Shown: positions 49,145-57,452, counted from the stretch's first letter. The stretch: DNA of 64,000 nucleotides from Propionibacteriales bacterium (GCA_026392455.1 JAPLCB010000007.1:52194-116193), one strand, 5' to 3'. Numbers and translations are program-made. The notes: generated by a model from the sequence alone, not told the origin.

Positions 49145-49810
49145 ATGGACCTGTACGACGTGATGAGGACCACCGCGGCGGTCCGGGAGTTCACCGACGA
49201 CCCGCTGTCCGACCAGGACCTGGCCACGATCCTGGAGAACGCCCGGTTCGCGCCGAGCGGCGGCAACCGCCAAGGCACCCAGATCATCGTCGTCCGTGAA
49301 CGCGGTACCCGTGAGGCGCTGGTCCGGCTGACCCAGAAGGGGGCCCGGCGCTACCTCGCCCAGCGGGCCGCGGGAGAGGGGCCGTGGAACCCGGTCACGC
49401 CGACCTCGCTGACGGCCGAGGAGATCGCCGCTACCGAGGTCCCTGACGCGCTGACCGAGCCGCTCCTGGCGGCAGCGGTGGTGCTGGTGGTCTGCGTCGA
49501 TCTCGCCGAGGTCGCCGCCATCGACCAGGACCTCGACCGGATCGGCCTGATCAGCGGTGCCTCGGTCTACCCGCTGGTCTGGAACATCCTGCTGGCCGCG
49601 CGCCACGAGGGGTTCGGTGGCACGATCACCACGATGGCCGTCGCTGAGGAGCCCGCGATCAAGGAGCTCCTCGGTCTCCCCGACACGTACGCCGTTGCGT
49701 GCGTCGTCCCGATGGGCAAGCCTATACGTCAGCTGACCAAGCTGCGGCGGGTCGAGGTGGCGGACCTCGCGCGCCGCGAGCACTGGACCGGAGGAGGCCT
49801 CGATGTCTGA
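49145..49810 (+). CDS. Nitroreductase family flavoprotein
   Basis: FMN-dependent oxidoreductase (221 aa): MDLYDVMRTTAAVREF with the FMN-binding R, ILENARFAPSGGNRQGTQIIVV, and GLISGASVYPLVWNILLAARHEGFGG. CCCGGAGGACC precedes the ATG. It overlaps the VOC gene by 8 bases; the MDR, nitroreductase, VOC and SDR genes at 48156-50949 form one tight cluster, perhaps for a single catabolic or detoxifying route (inference). Confidence 0.88.
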   Translation: MDLYDVMRTTAAVREFTDDPLSDQDLATILENARFAPSGGNRQGTQIIVVRERGTREALVRLTQKGARRYLAQRAAGEGPWNPVTPTSLTAEEIAATEVPDALTEPLLAAAVVLVVCVDLAEVAAIDQDLDRIGLISGASVYPLVWNILLAARHEGFGGTITTMAVAEEPAIKELLGLPDTYAVACVVPMGKPIRQLTKLRRVEVADLARREHWTGGGLDV

Positions 49811-50315
49811 CGGAGCGATGCCCGAGATCGACCTGCCCGCGATCGAGGCAGCCCGGGAGCGGATCCGAGCGACCTATCTGCTGCCCGACACCGAACGACC
49901 TGCCTCGACGGCACGAGGTCTGCACCACTTCGCGATCGTCGCCCGCGACGTGGAGGAGACGGTGAACTTCTACCAGGGCCTGCTCGGGTTCCCGTTGACC
50001 GACATCTTCGAGAACCGGGACTACCCGGGGTCGAACCACTTCTTCTTCGACATCGGCAACGGCAACCTGATCGCGTTCTTCGACTTCCCGGGCCTCGACG
50101 TCGGCCCGTACGCCGAGGTGCTCGGAGGCCTGCACCACGTGGCGATCTCGGTCGAGCCGGCGCAGTGGCTGGTGCTCCGGGACCGGCTCGAGGCCGCGGG
50201 TGTGGAGTACCAGAGCGAGAGCGGCAGCTCGATCTACTTCCGCGACCCCAACGGTGCCCGGCTCGAGCTGATCTCCGACCCGTTGGGGGAGATGTACGGA
50301 ACCCGTGTCCTCTAG
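49803..50315 (+). CDS. VOC (glyoxalase/dioxygenase-fold) protein
   Basis: 170 aa. After a 38-residue extension come two beta-alpha-beta-beta-beta modules: LHHFAIVARDVEETVNFYQGLLGFPL and LHHVAISVEPAQWLVLRDRLEAAGVEY ending FRDPNGARLELISDP. Probable metal ligands are the His of each LHH motif and the Glu of RLEL. Function may be isomerase, lyase or dioxygenase; not decidable. Coupled to neighbours on both sides by short overlaps. Confidence 0.86.
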   Translation: MSDGAMPEIDLPAIEAARERIRATYLLPDTERPASTARGLHHFAIVARDVEETVNFYQGLLGFPLTDIFENRDYPGSNHFFFDIGNGNLIAFFDFPGLDVGPYAEVLGGLHHVAISVEPAQWLVLRDRLEAAGVEYQSESGSSIYFRDPNGARLELISDPLGEMYGTRVL

Positions 50316-50949
50316 CGGCGCAGTTCACCTGGTCACCGGCGCGGCCTCGGGGATCGGCGCCGATCTGGCTGACCGGCTCGAGGAGCGTGGCGACCGGGTC
50401 GTCCGACTGACCCGCGACGTCGTCGATCTCGGCGATGCCGCGGCGGTGCTCGCCTGGGCGGCAGCGGCGGACCTGCCCCGGCTGGACTCGTTGGTGCACT
50501 CGGCCGGGACGGTCGACCTGTCCACCGTGGCGGACCTCGACCTGGAGACCTGGCGACGCCAGCTCGCCGTGAACCTCACCGCCCCGGCGGTGCTCACCGC
50601 GGCCCTGCTCCCGGCTCTGCGCCGCGCGCGCGGGACGGTCGTGTTCGTGAACTCGTCGGCCGGGCTGGTCGCGAACGCGACCTGGTCGGCGTACGCGGCC
50701 TCGAAGTTCGGGCTCCGGGCCCTGGCGGACTCGCTGCGGGCCGAGGAAGCGGAGCACGGCGTCCGGGTGACGTCGGTCTTCCCGAGCCGGACGGCGACCC
50801 CGATGCAGCAGAAGGTGCACGACCAGGAAGGACGCACCTACGACGCGTCGCGCTGGATCCGTCCGAGCACGGTCACCGAGACGATCCTGCACGTCCTGGA
50901 CCTCCCCGCCGATGCGGTGCTGCCCGAGATCACGTTGCGCCCGGTCTGA
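50305..50949 (+). CDS. Short-chain dehydrogenase/reductase
   Basis: 214 aa Rossmann-fold SDR: cofactor motif VTGAASGIGADLADRL, HSAGTVD, Ser in VNSSAGLV, and the catalytic Y-x3-K in AYAASKFGL. R residues after the first strand (VVRLTRD) suggest NADP preference. The GTG start lies within the end of the VOC gene. Last gene of the cluster. Confidence 0.9.
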   Translation: MSSSGAVHLVTGAASGIGADLADRLEERGDRVVRLTRDVVDLGDAAAVLAWAAAADLPRLDSLVHSAGTVDLSTVADLDLETWRRQLAVNLTAPAVLTAALLPALRRARGTVVFVNSSAGLVANATWSAYAASKFGLRALADSLRAEEAEHGVRVTSVFPSRTATPMQQKVHDQEGRTYDASRWIRPSTVTETILHVLDLPADAVLPEITLRPV

Positions 50950-50987
50950 ACCCGCGCTCCGACGTGAACAGCGTGTAAATCGTTCGA

Positions 50988-51013
50988 GGAATGTCGGTGG
51001 CGTCGATTACGTT
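50988..51013 (+). promoter_or_regulatory. SigR/SigH-type promoter upstream of the DHA2 exporter
   Basis: GGAAT (50988-50992) and GTT (51011-51013) are exactly 18 bases apart, the same architecture as the promoter upstream of sigR. The predicted start site is about 100 bases before the MFS gene. The rest of the 50950-51120 gap holds no gene. Confidence 0.65.
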
Positions 51014-51120
51014 CGTGCCCTAGCCGGTGTCGTATTCGCTCGATCTCGTTCGTCGTCCCTGTGACAGACGGATCTGGGCGTAGTCCAGTCCCGGCCGCAA
51101 CCGACTTCTCTAGGACCTCC

Positions 51121-52626
51121 ATGTCACACGACACCTCGGCCACTCCCGGCGGAGCCAAGACCAGCTCGGGCGACATCGCCGTGCTGCGCTGGCTCGTCGC
51201 CGCCACCTTCATCGTGATCCTCAACGAGACGATCATGATCAACGCCATTCCTGATCTGAAGGACCACTTCAACGTCGGGAACGGCGCCGCCCAGTGGCTC
51301 ACCACGGCGTTCATGCTCACGATGGCGGTGGTCATCCCGGTCACCGGCTTCTTCCTGCAGCGCGTCACCACCCGTCAGGCCTTCGCGCTCGCGATGATCG
51401 TGTTCTGCACCGGCACCCTGCTGGCCGCTGCCACTCCGGCGTCGATGTTCTGGCTGCTGATCGTGGCCCGGGTCATCCAGGCGGCTGGCACGGCGGTGAT
51501 GATGCCGTTGCTGATGACGACCCTGATGTCGGTCGTTCCCGAGAACGACCGCGGTCGGGTGATGGGCAACGTCACGCTCGCGATGTCGGTGGCGCCGGCT
51601 CTCGGCCCGGCAGTCTCCGGCCTGATCCTCTCGTCGCTGTCCTGGCGCTGGATGTTCATCCTGGTGCTCCCGGTCGCGGCGATGATCGCGAGCGCCGGTC
51701 TCTCCCGGTTGAAGAACGTCGGCGAGCCGACGGCCGGCTCGATCGACGTGGTCAGCGTGATCGCCTCGGCGCTCGGGTTCGGCGGGCTGGTCTACGGGCT
51801 CAGCCTGATCGGCCGCGACGACGCTCCGGTCCCGCCGTACGTGCTGGTCGGCGGTGCCGCGGTGGTGCTGGCGCTGTTCGTGTGGCGTCAGATCAGGCTC
51901 CAGGACGGCGGCTCGCCGCTGCTCGACCTGCGCACCCTGAACCACCGCACCTACACCTTGTCCCTGGTCCTGATGGCGCTGGCGTTCATGGGCTTCCTGG
52001 GGTCGATGCTGCTGGTCCCGCTGTACCTGCAGGACGTCCGCGGCCTCACGCCGCTCAAGACCGGCCTGCTGATGATGCCCGGCGGTCTGGCGATGGGGCT
52101 GCTCGGCCCCCGGGTCGGCAAGGCGTTCGACAACTTCGGTGGCCGGATGCTGATCATCCCGGGTTCGATCGGGATCTCGATCGCGCTGGGCCTGTTCACC
52201 CAGATCGACCTGAACACGCCGTACGTCCTGATCCTGGGGGCGCACATCCTGCTCATGGTCGGCCTGGCGCTGGTCTTCACCCCGGTCTTCACGCTCGGGC
52301 TCGGAGCCGTACCGCCCCAGCTGTACTCGCACGCCAGCTCGTTGCTGGGCACGCTCCAGCAGGTTGCCGGCGCGATGGGCGCTGCTCTCTCGGTTGCGGT
52401 TCTCACCGCGCGGCAGGACTCGCTCAGCAACGACGGGTTCTCGGGCCTGGCCGCTTACAACGGGGGCATGCAGTGGGCCTTCGGGTTGAGCGCTTTCCTC
52501 TCGCTCGGCGTGATCGTGCTGGCGACCCTGCTGCCGAACCGGTTGCCCGTGACGGCGCCGGTCCACGGTCAGCCCGAAGGCGCAGTGGGGCCCGATCTCA
52601 GTGAGACGCGCTCGACTTCCAGTTGA
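51121..52626 (+). CDS. DHA2-family MFS drug exporter
   Basis: Proton-coupled multidrug exporter (501 aa, about 14 membrane helices). Motif A-like and C regions are visible: LNETIMINAIPDLKDHF, QWLTTAFMLTMAVVIPVTGF and the antiporter motif ALGPAVSGLIL. The ATG follows AGGACC. The SigR-type promoter upstream would tie it to thiol-oxidative stress. The 3' end overlaps the convergent regulator gene by 29 bases. Confidence 0.88.
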   Translation: MSHDTSATPGGAKTSSGDIAVLRWLVAATFIVILNETIMINAIPDLKDHFNVGNGAAQWLTTAFMLTMAVVIPVTGFFLQRVTTRQAFALAMIVFCTGTLLAAATPASMFWLLIVARVIQAAGTAVMMPLLMTTLMSVVPENDRGRVMGNVTLAMSVAPALGPAVSGLILSSLSWRWMFILVLPVAAMIASAGLSRLKNVGEPTAGSIDVVSVIASALGFGGLVYGLSLIGRDDAPVPPYVLVGGAAVVLALFVWRQIRLQDGGSPLLDLRTLNHRTYTLSLVLMALAFMGFLGSMLLVPLYLQDVRGLTPLKTGLLMMPGGLAMGLLGPRVGKAFDNFGGRMLIIPGSIGISIALGLFTQIDLNTPYVLILGAHILLMVGLALVFTPVFTLGLGAVPPQLYSHASSLLGTLQQVAGAMGAALSVAVLTARQDSLSNDGFSGLAAYNGGMQWAFGLSAFLSLGVIVLATLLPNRLPVTAPVHGQPEGAVGPDLSETRSTSS

Positions 52627-53215
52627 GCGCTCCCACGATCACCATCAGGAGCTGGGTCCGCGCCCGGTGAGTGATGTCGGGGAGGTCCCGCGGTTCGGCC
52701 GCGAGGATCTCCTCGGACGTCGCGATCATCGAGCCGACGATGAGGTTCGACAGGATCCTCAGGTCCTCGGTCGACCAGTGCTCCATCGGGAGCCGGGCGA
52801 GGTCGGTGGCGAGCTCGCGCTCGAACAGCTGGAACTCGCGGCGCACGGCGTCGCGTACGACGGGGGAGCCTCCGGACTTCTCCCGGGCGATGAACCCGAA
52901 GTGTGCGCGCTCGTCGCGGACGTGCTGGCTCAGGACGCTGACCGAGCTGTCTACGATCTGGCCCAACGACGGTGAACCCTGGCGGACGTCGCGGATCATC
53001 GCGCGCAACGAGCCGAACGATTCCTCGACCAGGGCGAGTCCGAGCTGGTCGATCGAGTCGAAGTGCCGGTAGAACGCAGTCGGGACGATGCCGACCTCCT
53101 TGGCGACCTGGCGCAGCGAGAGTCCGGCCAGTCCGGTGTCCTCGGTCAGGCGCAGGGCGGCGTCGAGGATCGCGCGGCGGGTGCGTTCCTTCTGGTCGCT
53201 ACGGCTCACGTTCAC
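52598..53215 (-). CDS. FabR/DesT-like TetR repressor of unsaturated fatty acid synthesis
   Basis: TetR-family regulator (205 aa) closely following FabR/DesT: RSDQKERTRRAILDAAL, LSLRQVAKEVGIVPTAFYRHFDSIDQLGLALVEES, and FIAREKSGGSPVVRDAVRREFQLFERELATDL. These proteins sense the acyl-CoA pool and control desaturase genes; the adjacent reductase-desaturase operon is the obvious target. GTG 53215 was chosen because TACCCT lies seven bases upstream (53223-53228) and the FabR-like fold starts there; an ATG at 53323 would add 36 residues. Confidence 0.87.
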   Translation of the reverse strand: MNVSRSDQKERTRRAILDAALRLTEDTGLAGLSLRQVAKEVGIVPTAFYRHFDSIDQLGLALVEESFGSLRAMIRDVRQGSPSLGQIVDSSVSVLSQHVRDERAHFGFIAREKSGGSPVVRDAVRREFQLFERELATDLARLPMEHWSTEDLRILSNLIVGSMIATSEEILAAEPRDLPDITHRARTQLLMVIVGALNWKSSASH

Positions 53216-53325
53216 GGGGATCAGGGTAGCGAGATTGTCCGGGACACGTTTCGGTGTACGGATGTGCACCGTGTTGGGCATCACGTTGCCACTCGCTTGA
53301 CCCGTGGTTGAGGTTGCGGTCATAG

Positions 53326-53351
53326 TTTCAGTGTACGCACGTTCACTGAAA
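53326..53351. promoter_or_regulatory. DesT/FabR-type operator of the desaturase operon
   Basis: TTTCAGTG (53326-53333) and CACTGAAA (53344-53351) are perfect inverted arms around ten bases; the inner CAGTGTACG...CGTTCACTG is partly symmetric and resembles the TGAACG/CGTTCA half sites of FabR/DesT operators. It lies 12 bases before the start codon of the reductase gene. Confidence 0.72.
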
Positions 53352-53362
53352 GGAGACCACTC

Positions 53363-54463
53363 ATGAGCATCACAACCAAGCTTCTCGGCTCGAAGGCCGT
53401 TGCCGCGCTGACCTCACCGCACGGTGTGGACCGCTACCTCGAGATGTTCAACCCGATGTGGGTCGCCACGGAGGTTCGAGCCCGCGTCGTCGACATCAAG
53501 CGGGAGAACCCGAACGCCGAGGGCTCCGCCCCGGTCGCCACCCTGACCCTGCAGCCGACCAGCACCTGGCGCGGCCACCGCGCCGGCCAGTACGTCCAGG
53601 TCGGTGTGGAGCTCCCTGGCTCTGCGCGCCGGATGACGCGGTGCTTCTCGATCTCGTCCGCCGCGTCCCTGCCCGGTGAGCGGATCACGCTCACCATCCG
53701 GGCCAACGACGAGGGTCAGGTGTCGAAGTTCCTGGTCAACGAGGCGCAGGTCGGCCAGATGCTGCACCTGAGCCAGGCCGAGGGCGACTTCACCATCCAC
53801 GAGAGTGCGGCGACCCCGACGAACAACCACCTGGTCTTCATCACGGGCGGCTCGGGGATCACGCCGGCGATGTCAATCGCCCGGACCCTGCTGCGCGACG
53901 GTTACGACGCGAAGGCCAACCGCAAGGTGACCTTCATCCACTTCGCGCGCAGCGAGGCCGATCAGATCTTCGCCGACGAGCTGGCCGCGATCGCCGAGGC
54001 CGACAACCACATCGACGTCCACCTGCGCTACGGCGACCAGGTGTTCAGCGAGTTCGAGCTGCGCCGGTTGGTGCCGGACTTCAAGAACACCGACACCTGG
54101 GCCTGCGGGCCGGGCGGGCTGATCGAGCTCGTCAAGGACGCGTACGGCGAGGAGAACGCCCGGCTGCGGGTCGAGTTCTTCAAGCCACCGGCGTTCAGCA
54201 CGGGGGCTGCTGGGGGCGACGTGTCCTTCACCCGGTCCGGTGAGTCCGCGGAGAACACCGGCGCCACCCTGCTCGAGCAGGCCGAGGCGCTGGGTCTCAA
54301 GCCGGAGTTCGGCTGCCGGATGGGCATCTGCTTCTCCTGCGTCAAGACCAAGACCGACGGCACCGTCCGCAACGTGCTGACGGGCGAGGAGTCCTCCTTG
54401 CCCGACGAGGAAGTCCGGATCTGCGTGAGCGCGCCGGTCGGCGACTGCGCCGTGGACCTCTGA
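53363..54463 (+). CDS. Ferredoxin-NAD(P) reductase-type electron donor with C-terminal [2Fe-2S]
   Basis: Electron supply for the desaturase (366 aa). FAD domain (GQYVQVGVEL, MTRCFSISSA), NAD(P) domain (FITGGSGITPAMSIARTL, WACGPGGLIE) and a plant-type ferredoxin domain with C-x4-C-x2-C in FGCRMGICFSC and a last Cys near the C-terminus. Equivalent to mycobacterial Rv3230c, which serves DesA3. AAAGGAGAC precedes the ATG. Confidence 0.92.
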   Translation: MSITTKLLGSKAVAALTSPHGVDRYLEMFNPMWVATEVRARVVDIKRENPNAEGSAPVATLTLQPTSTWRGHRAGQYVQVGVELPGSARRMTRCFSISSAASLPGERITLTIRANDEGQVSKFLVNEAQVGQMLHLSQAEGDFTIHESAATPTNNHLVFITGGSGITPAMSIARTLLRDGYDAKANRKVTFIHFARSEADQIFADELAAIAEADNHIDVHLRYGDQVFSEFELRRLVPDFKNTDTWACGPGGLIELVKDAYGEENARLRVEFFKPPAFSTGAAGGDVSFTRSGESAENTGATLLEQAEALGLKPEFGCRMGICFSCVKTKTDGTVRNVLTGEESSLPDEEVRICVSAPVGDCAVDL

Positions 54464-54504
54464 GACCTCTGACCACCGACACCCTTCACGACAAGGAGTT
54501 CGAC

Positions 54505-55677
54505 ATGACCATCACTGACATCCCGACCCAGGCCCAGGCCAAGGCGAAGAAGCGCTCCACCGTCCGCGCCAGCGACCCGAAGAACCCGAACCTGACCCCC
54601 GCGCAGCTCGACGAGTTCGGCGACAGGCTGGACGCGCTGCGCCAGGAGGTGCTCGGCAAGCTCGGCAAGGAAGACGCCGACTACATCCGGATGATCGTCA
54701 AGCGCCAGCAGCAGTTCGAGATCGCCGGCCGGGCGCTGTTCTACCTGCCCCCGGCCTGGCCGCTCGCCGTCGCGGCGCTCAGTGTCTCCAAGATCCTGGA
54801 GAACATGGAGATCGGCCACAACGTGATGCACGGCCAGTACGACTGGATGGGTGACCCGAAGCTGAACTCGCGGATCTACGACTGGGACACGATGGCCCCG
54901 GGCGAGAACTGGAAGTACGGCCACAACTACATCCACCACACCTACACGAACATCCTCGGCAAGGACCGCGACATCGGCTACGGCATCCTGCGGATGGACG
55001 AGGACCAGAAGTGGACCCCTCAGTACCTGGGCAACCCGCTGTACGCGTTCCTGCTGATGATCTTCTTCGAGGAGGGCGTTGCGTTGCACGACCTCGAGGT
55101 GGACCGGATCCGGTCCGGTGAGCGCACCTGGGAGCAGACCAAGCAGGTCGGCAAGCCGATCGTGAAGAAGGTCGGCAAGCAGGTCCTGAAGGACTACGTG
55201 CTCTTCCCGGCGCTGACCGGTCCGCTGTTCCTCTCGACCCTGGCCGGCAACGCGGTGGCCAACGTGGTCCGCAACATCTGGACCTTCAACATCATCTTCT
55301 GCGGACACTTCCCGGCGGGCGTCGCGACGTTCACCGAGGAGGAGTGCGAGAACGAGTCGCGCGGACACTGGTACTACCGCCAGCTCCTGGGTTCGGCGAA
55401 CATCACCGGCGGCAAGCTCTTCCACATCATGTCCGGCAACCTGTCGCACCAGATCGAGCACCACCTGTTCCCGGACATCCCGGCCCGTCGGTACCCGGAG
55501 CTCTCGGTCGAGGTGAAGAAGCTGTGCGAGGAGTACGGCATCGAGTACAACACCGGTGGCCTGACCCACCAGCTGTGGACCGTGGCGAAGAAGATCGTCC
55601 GGTTGTCGTTCCCCAACGGCAAGCCCAAGACCAACCGGACCGAGTCGCCGAGTGCCGACGAGTCCGTCGCGGCCTGA
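54505..55677 (+). CDS. Membrane fatty acid (acyl-CoA) desaturase
   Basis: Di-iron membrane desaturase (390 aa), DesA3-like. The three His boxes are present: GHNVMH, HNYIHHTYTN and HQIEHHLFP, with the membrane helices around them (FYLPPAWPLAVAALSV; LLMIFFEEGVALHDL region). It puts a double bond (probably delta-9) into saturated acyl chains for membrane fluidity. It follows the reductase by 41 bases; AAGGAG lies before the ATG. Confidence 0.93.
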   Translation: MTITDIPTQAQAKAKKRSTVRASDPKNPNLTPAQLDEFGDRLDALRQEVLGKLGKEDADYIRMIVKRQQQFEIAGRALFYLPPAWPLAVAALSVSKILENMEIGHNVMHGQYDWMGDPKLNSRIYDWDTMAPGENWKYGHNYIHHTYTNILGKDRDIGYGILRMDEDQKWTPQYLGNPLYAFLLMIFFEEGVALHDLEVDRIRSGERTWEQTKQVGKPIVKKVGKQVLKDYVLFPALTGPLFLSTLAGNAVANVVRNIWTFNIIFCGHFPAGVATFTEEECENESRGHWYYRQLLGSANITGGKLFHIMSGNLSHQIEHHLFPDIPARRYPELSVEVKKLCEEYGIEYNTGGLTHQLWTVAKKIVRLSFPNGKPKTNRTESPSADESVAA

Positions 55678-55738
55678 CCGGGCAGCCGTAAGGATCCTCA
55701 CGTTGCCCAAGTCGCTACGGCCCTCCAGACTGGACCCC

Positions 55739-55987
55739 ATGAAGGACCACATCAGCAAGGCCGAGATCCGCAAGGACGCGATTCAGGACGGTGTCGAGGC
55801 CACGACTCACGCCGTCGGCCAGGTGACCAACATCCTGGTCGGCGCCGTGGGTGACGTGGCCAAGGCTGTCGGCGGTCTGGCGACCGATCTCTTCGAGATC
55901 CGGGAGGCGAGCAAGCGGGCGGCTGCCGACTCCGGCGCGGTGTCCGGAGCGGTGTCCGACGCGGCTCCGGGCTCCGAGGCTCTCTAG
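55739..55987 (+). CDS. Small amphipathic protein, unknown
   Basis: 82 aa starting MKDHISKAEIRKDAIQDG. A mildly hydrophobic Gly/Val/Ala stretch (VTNILVGAVGDVAKAVGGLATDLF) may form one amphipathic or membrane-associated helix. No family recognised. CAGACT seven bases before the ATG is a degenerate leaderless -10. Its stop shares CTAG (55984-55987) with the convergent gene. Confidence 0.65.
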   Translation: MKDHISKAEIRKDAIQDGVEATTHAVGQVTNILVGAVGDVAKAVGGLATDLFEIREASKRAAADSGAVSGAVSDAAPGSEAL

Positions 55988-56604
55988 CCGAACGACATCG
56001 TGAAGTCGGCCTGACGGAACGAGGCGATGCTGCGCTTGCCGGCCAGCCACCCCAGCGCGCCGTCGGGGTTGAAGTCCCAGCGTGCTCGGCACGGTGCTGC
56101 CTTGGACGAACCGACCAGCGCAGCGTTGACCTCGTCACCGTTGGCACGCTGCTGCCAGGTCTTGCCCTTGAACGGCAGCCGCGGCACCGCGCGGGAGACA
56201 TCGCTGAACGACGCGGTGGCAATCGGGACGCCGTCGAGCTCGGTGGTCCAGAGCGCACGGGTGAGCGGGCCCTTGCGGGTCACCGTCAGGCTGAAGTCGC
56301 AGAGGTCCTTGGGGATCGCCCACAGGTCCCGGCCGCCGTGCATCGAGGCAACCGAGTCCACCCAGATGTCGGTGATGTTCACGGCGCCGTTCACCGGCCG
56401 GGCGACCAGCAGCTCGCCGTAGGTCAGCGGGCTCGGGTCCTCGTAGTTGACCAGCGCCACGCCGTAGATCCCGGGCTCGCGGTCGGGGTGGTCCCCGGCG
56501 CGGACCTTGAAGAGCGAGAGCCACAGCTGGCCCGTCATGGTCCAGGGGGCTTCGGGGTAGGTGACGTCGCCCGAGGTCGGCGAGGAGATCCACTGCAGAG
56601 TCAT
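55984..56604 (-). CDS. Acetoacetate-decarboxylase-family protein
   Basis: 206 aa. GIYGVALVNYEDP, YGELLVARPVNG and DLWAIPKDLCDFSL follow the ADC fold; Lys in AIPKD corresponds to the Schiff-base Lys. The family includes decarboxylases, but many members are aldolase-dehydratases or of unknown substrate. ATG 56604 follows TAGGAT by six bases (leaderless). The operator at 56625-56646 lies just upstream. Confidence 0.82.
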   Translation of the reverse strand: MTLQWISSPTSGDVTYPEAPWTMTGQLWLSLFKVRAGDHPDREPGIYGVALVNYEDPSPLTYGELLVARPVNGAVNITDIWVDSVASMHGGRDLWAIPKDLCDFSLTVTRKGPLTRALWTTELDGVPIATASFSDVSRAVPRLPFKGKTWQQRANGDEVNAALVGSSKAAPCRARWDFNPDGALGWLAGKRSIASFRQADFTMSFG

Positions 56605-56624
56605 GGCGGCATCCTAGGACAGAT

Positions 56625-56646
56625 TCTGACAGTCTGTTCTGTCAGA
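56625..56646. promoter_or_regulatory. Palindromic operator between divergent leaderless promoters
   Basis: TCTGACAG (56625-56632) and CTGTCAGA (56639-56646) are perfect inverted arms around six bases. The palindrome lies between the -10 hexamers of the ADC-like gene (minus, 56611-56616) and the pseudokinase-like gene (plus, 56659-56664), placing it over both -35 regions. No regulator gene is adjacent. Confidence 0.7.
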
Positions 56647-56669
56647 TTTACGTCCAGGTAGTGTGAGGT

Positions 56670-57254
56670 GTGCGACAACTCCAGGAGTGGCTGGACCAGT
56701 ACGGCCCGCTGACCCCGTACGCCGCGGTCGACCTGGTGCTCCAGCTCGCCGTGGAGCTCCAGCGGTCCGCAGCGGCCGACCGTGGTCACGGAGGCATCTC
56801 GCCCGACCTCGTCCAGGTCGCTGATGTCGACGGCGGGCTGCGCGCGAAGCTCCTCGCGCCGGACCCGGAGTCCGGGACCGTGGCTACCCGCGCCGGTGAC
56901 ATCGTGGCGCTGGGCAACCTGCTCACCTGCGCCGAGGCCGGGTCTGCTGTCCTCGACCGGCTCGTCGCGCGGTCCCGCAGCGAGGACCCCGCGGTCGGCT
57001 ACCCCGACCTGGGAAGCATGGTCGCTGATCTCCGCAGCGCTCTGGTGACGATCGCCGCGGGCGTCACCCAGGAGACCTCCGTGGGGCAGGCTGCGCAGGT
57101 CCGGTCGGGGGAGGAGCCGACGGAGCCCGGAGAACGGTCGCCCCGGGCCGCCCCGGCGCTGCCCCCGCGGTCGTCGTACAGACGCGCAGCCGTCCTGATC
57201 AGCGTGCTGGTGGTCCTGGTGGCGGTGGCGCTGGTCGTGCTGCTGGCCGGCTGA
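56670..57254 (+). CDS. Truncated pseudokinase-like membrane protein
   Basis: 194 aa. Residues 8-130 look like the C-lobe of a Ser/Thr kinase without an N-lobe: GPLTPYAAVDLVLQLAVELQRS, then GGISPDLVQV where HRDL-K would be, a DIVALGNLL segment like the kinase helix F, and DLGSMVADLRSAL at the end. No catalytic Asp, DFG or P-loop is visible, so it cannot phosphorylate. A Pro-rich linker and a single membrane helix (AAVLISVLVVLVAVALVVLL) end the protein. GTG 56670 is five bases after TAGTGT (leaderless). Confidence 0.68.
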   Translation: MRQLQEWLDQYGPLTPYAAVDLVLQLAVELQRSAAADRGHGGISPDLVQVADVDGGLRAKLLAPDPESGTVATRAGDIVALGNLLTCAEAGSAVLDRLVARSRSEDPAVGYPDLGSMVADLRSALVTIAAGVTQETSVGQAAQVRSGEEPTEPGERSPRAAPALPPRSSYRRAAVLISVLVVLVAVALVVLLAG

Positions 57255-57263
57255 GCCGCAGCG

Positions 57264-57443
57264 TCAGTCGTCGTCCGGGTCGTCGACCCGGGCCAACCAG
57301 GTCGCGAACCGTTCGATCGGCACCTCGAAGTCCGGGTGCACGTCGACGAAGTCGCGCAGCTGGTTGGCCAGCCACGCCACGGTGACCTCTTCGTCACCGC
57401 GGCGCTTCTCGAGCTCCTCGATGCCACGATCGGTGAAGTACAT
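57264..57443 (-). CDS. DUF6104 protein (59 aa)
   Basis: Encodes MYFTDRGIEELEKRRGDEEV followed by a helical, acidic stretch ending DDPDDD. Small proteins of this kind directly follow kgd in many actinobacteria, as here (10-base gap on the same strand). Function unknown. Confidence 0.8.
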   Translation of the reverse strand: MYFTDRGIEELEKRRGDEEVTVAWLANQLRDFVDVHPDFEVPIERFATWLARVDDPDDD

Positions 57444-57452
57444 CGCGAGCTC

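Noticed and set aside
53216..53323. Longer N-terminus for the FabR-like regulator (ATG 53323)
   Set aside because: The extra 36 residues match nothing in the family, and GTG 53215 has a TACCCT hexamer seven bases upstream. It remains possible, because ATG 53323 lies only two bases from the operator.
54028..55773. 581-codon frame opposite the reductase and desaturase genes
   Set aside because: Antisense shadow with no recognisable domains; all three His boxes are on the plus strand.
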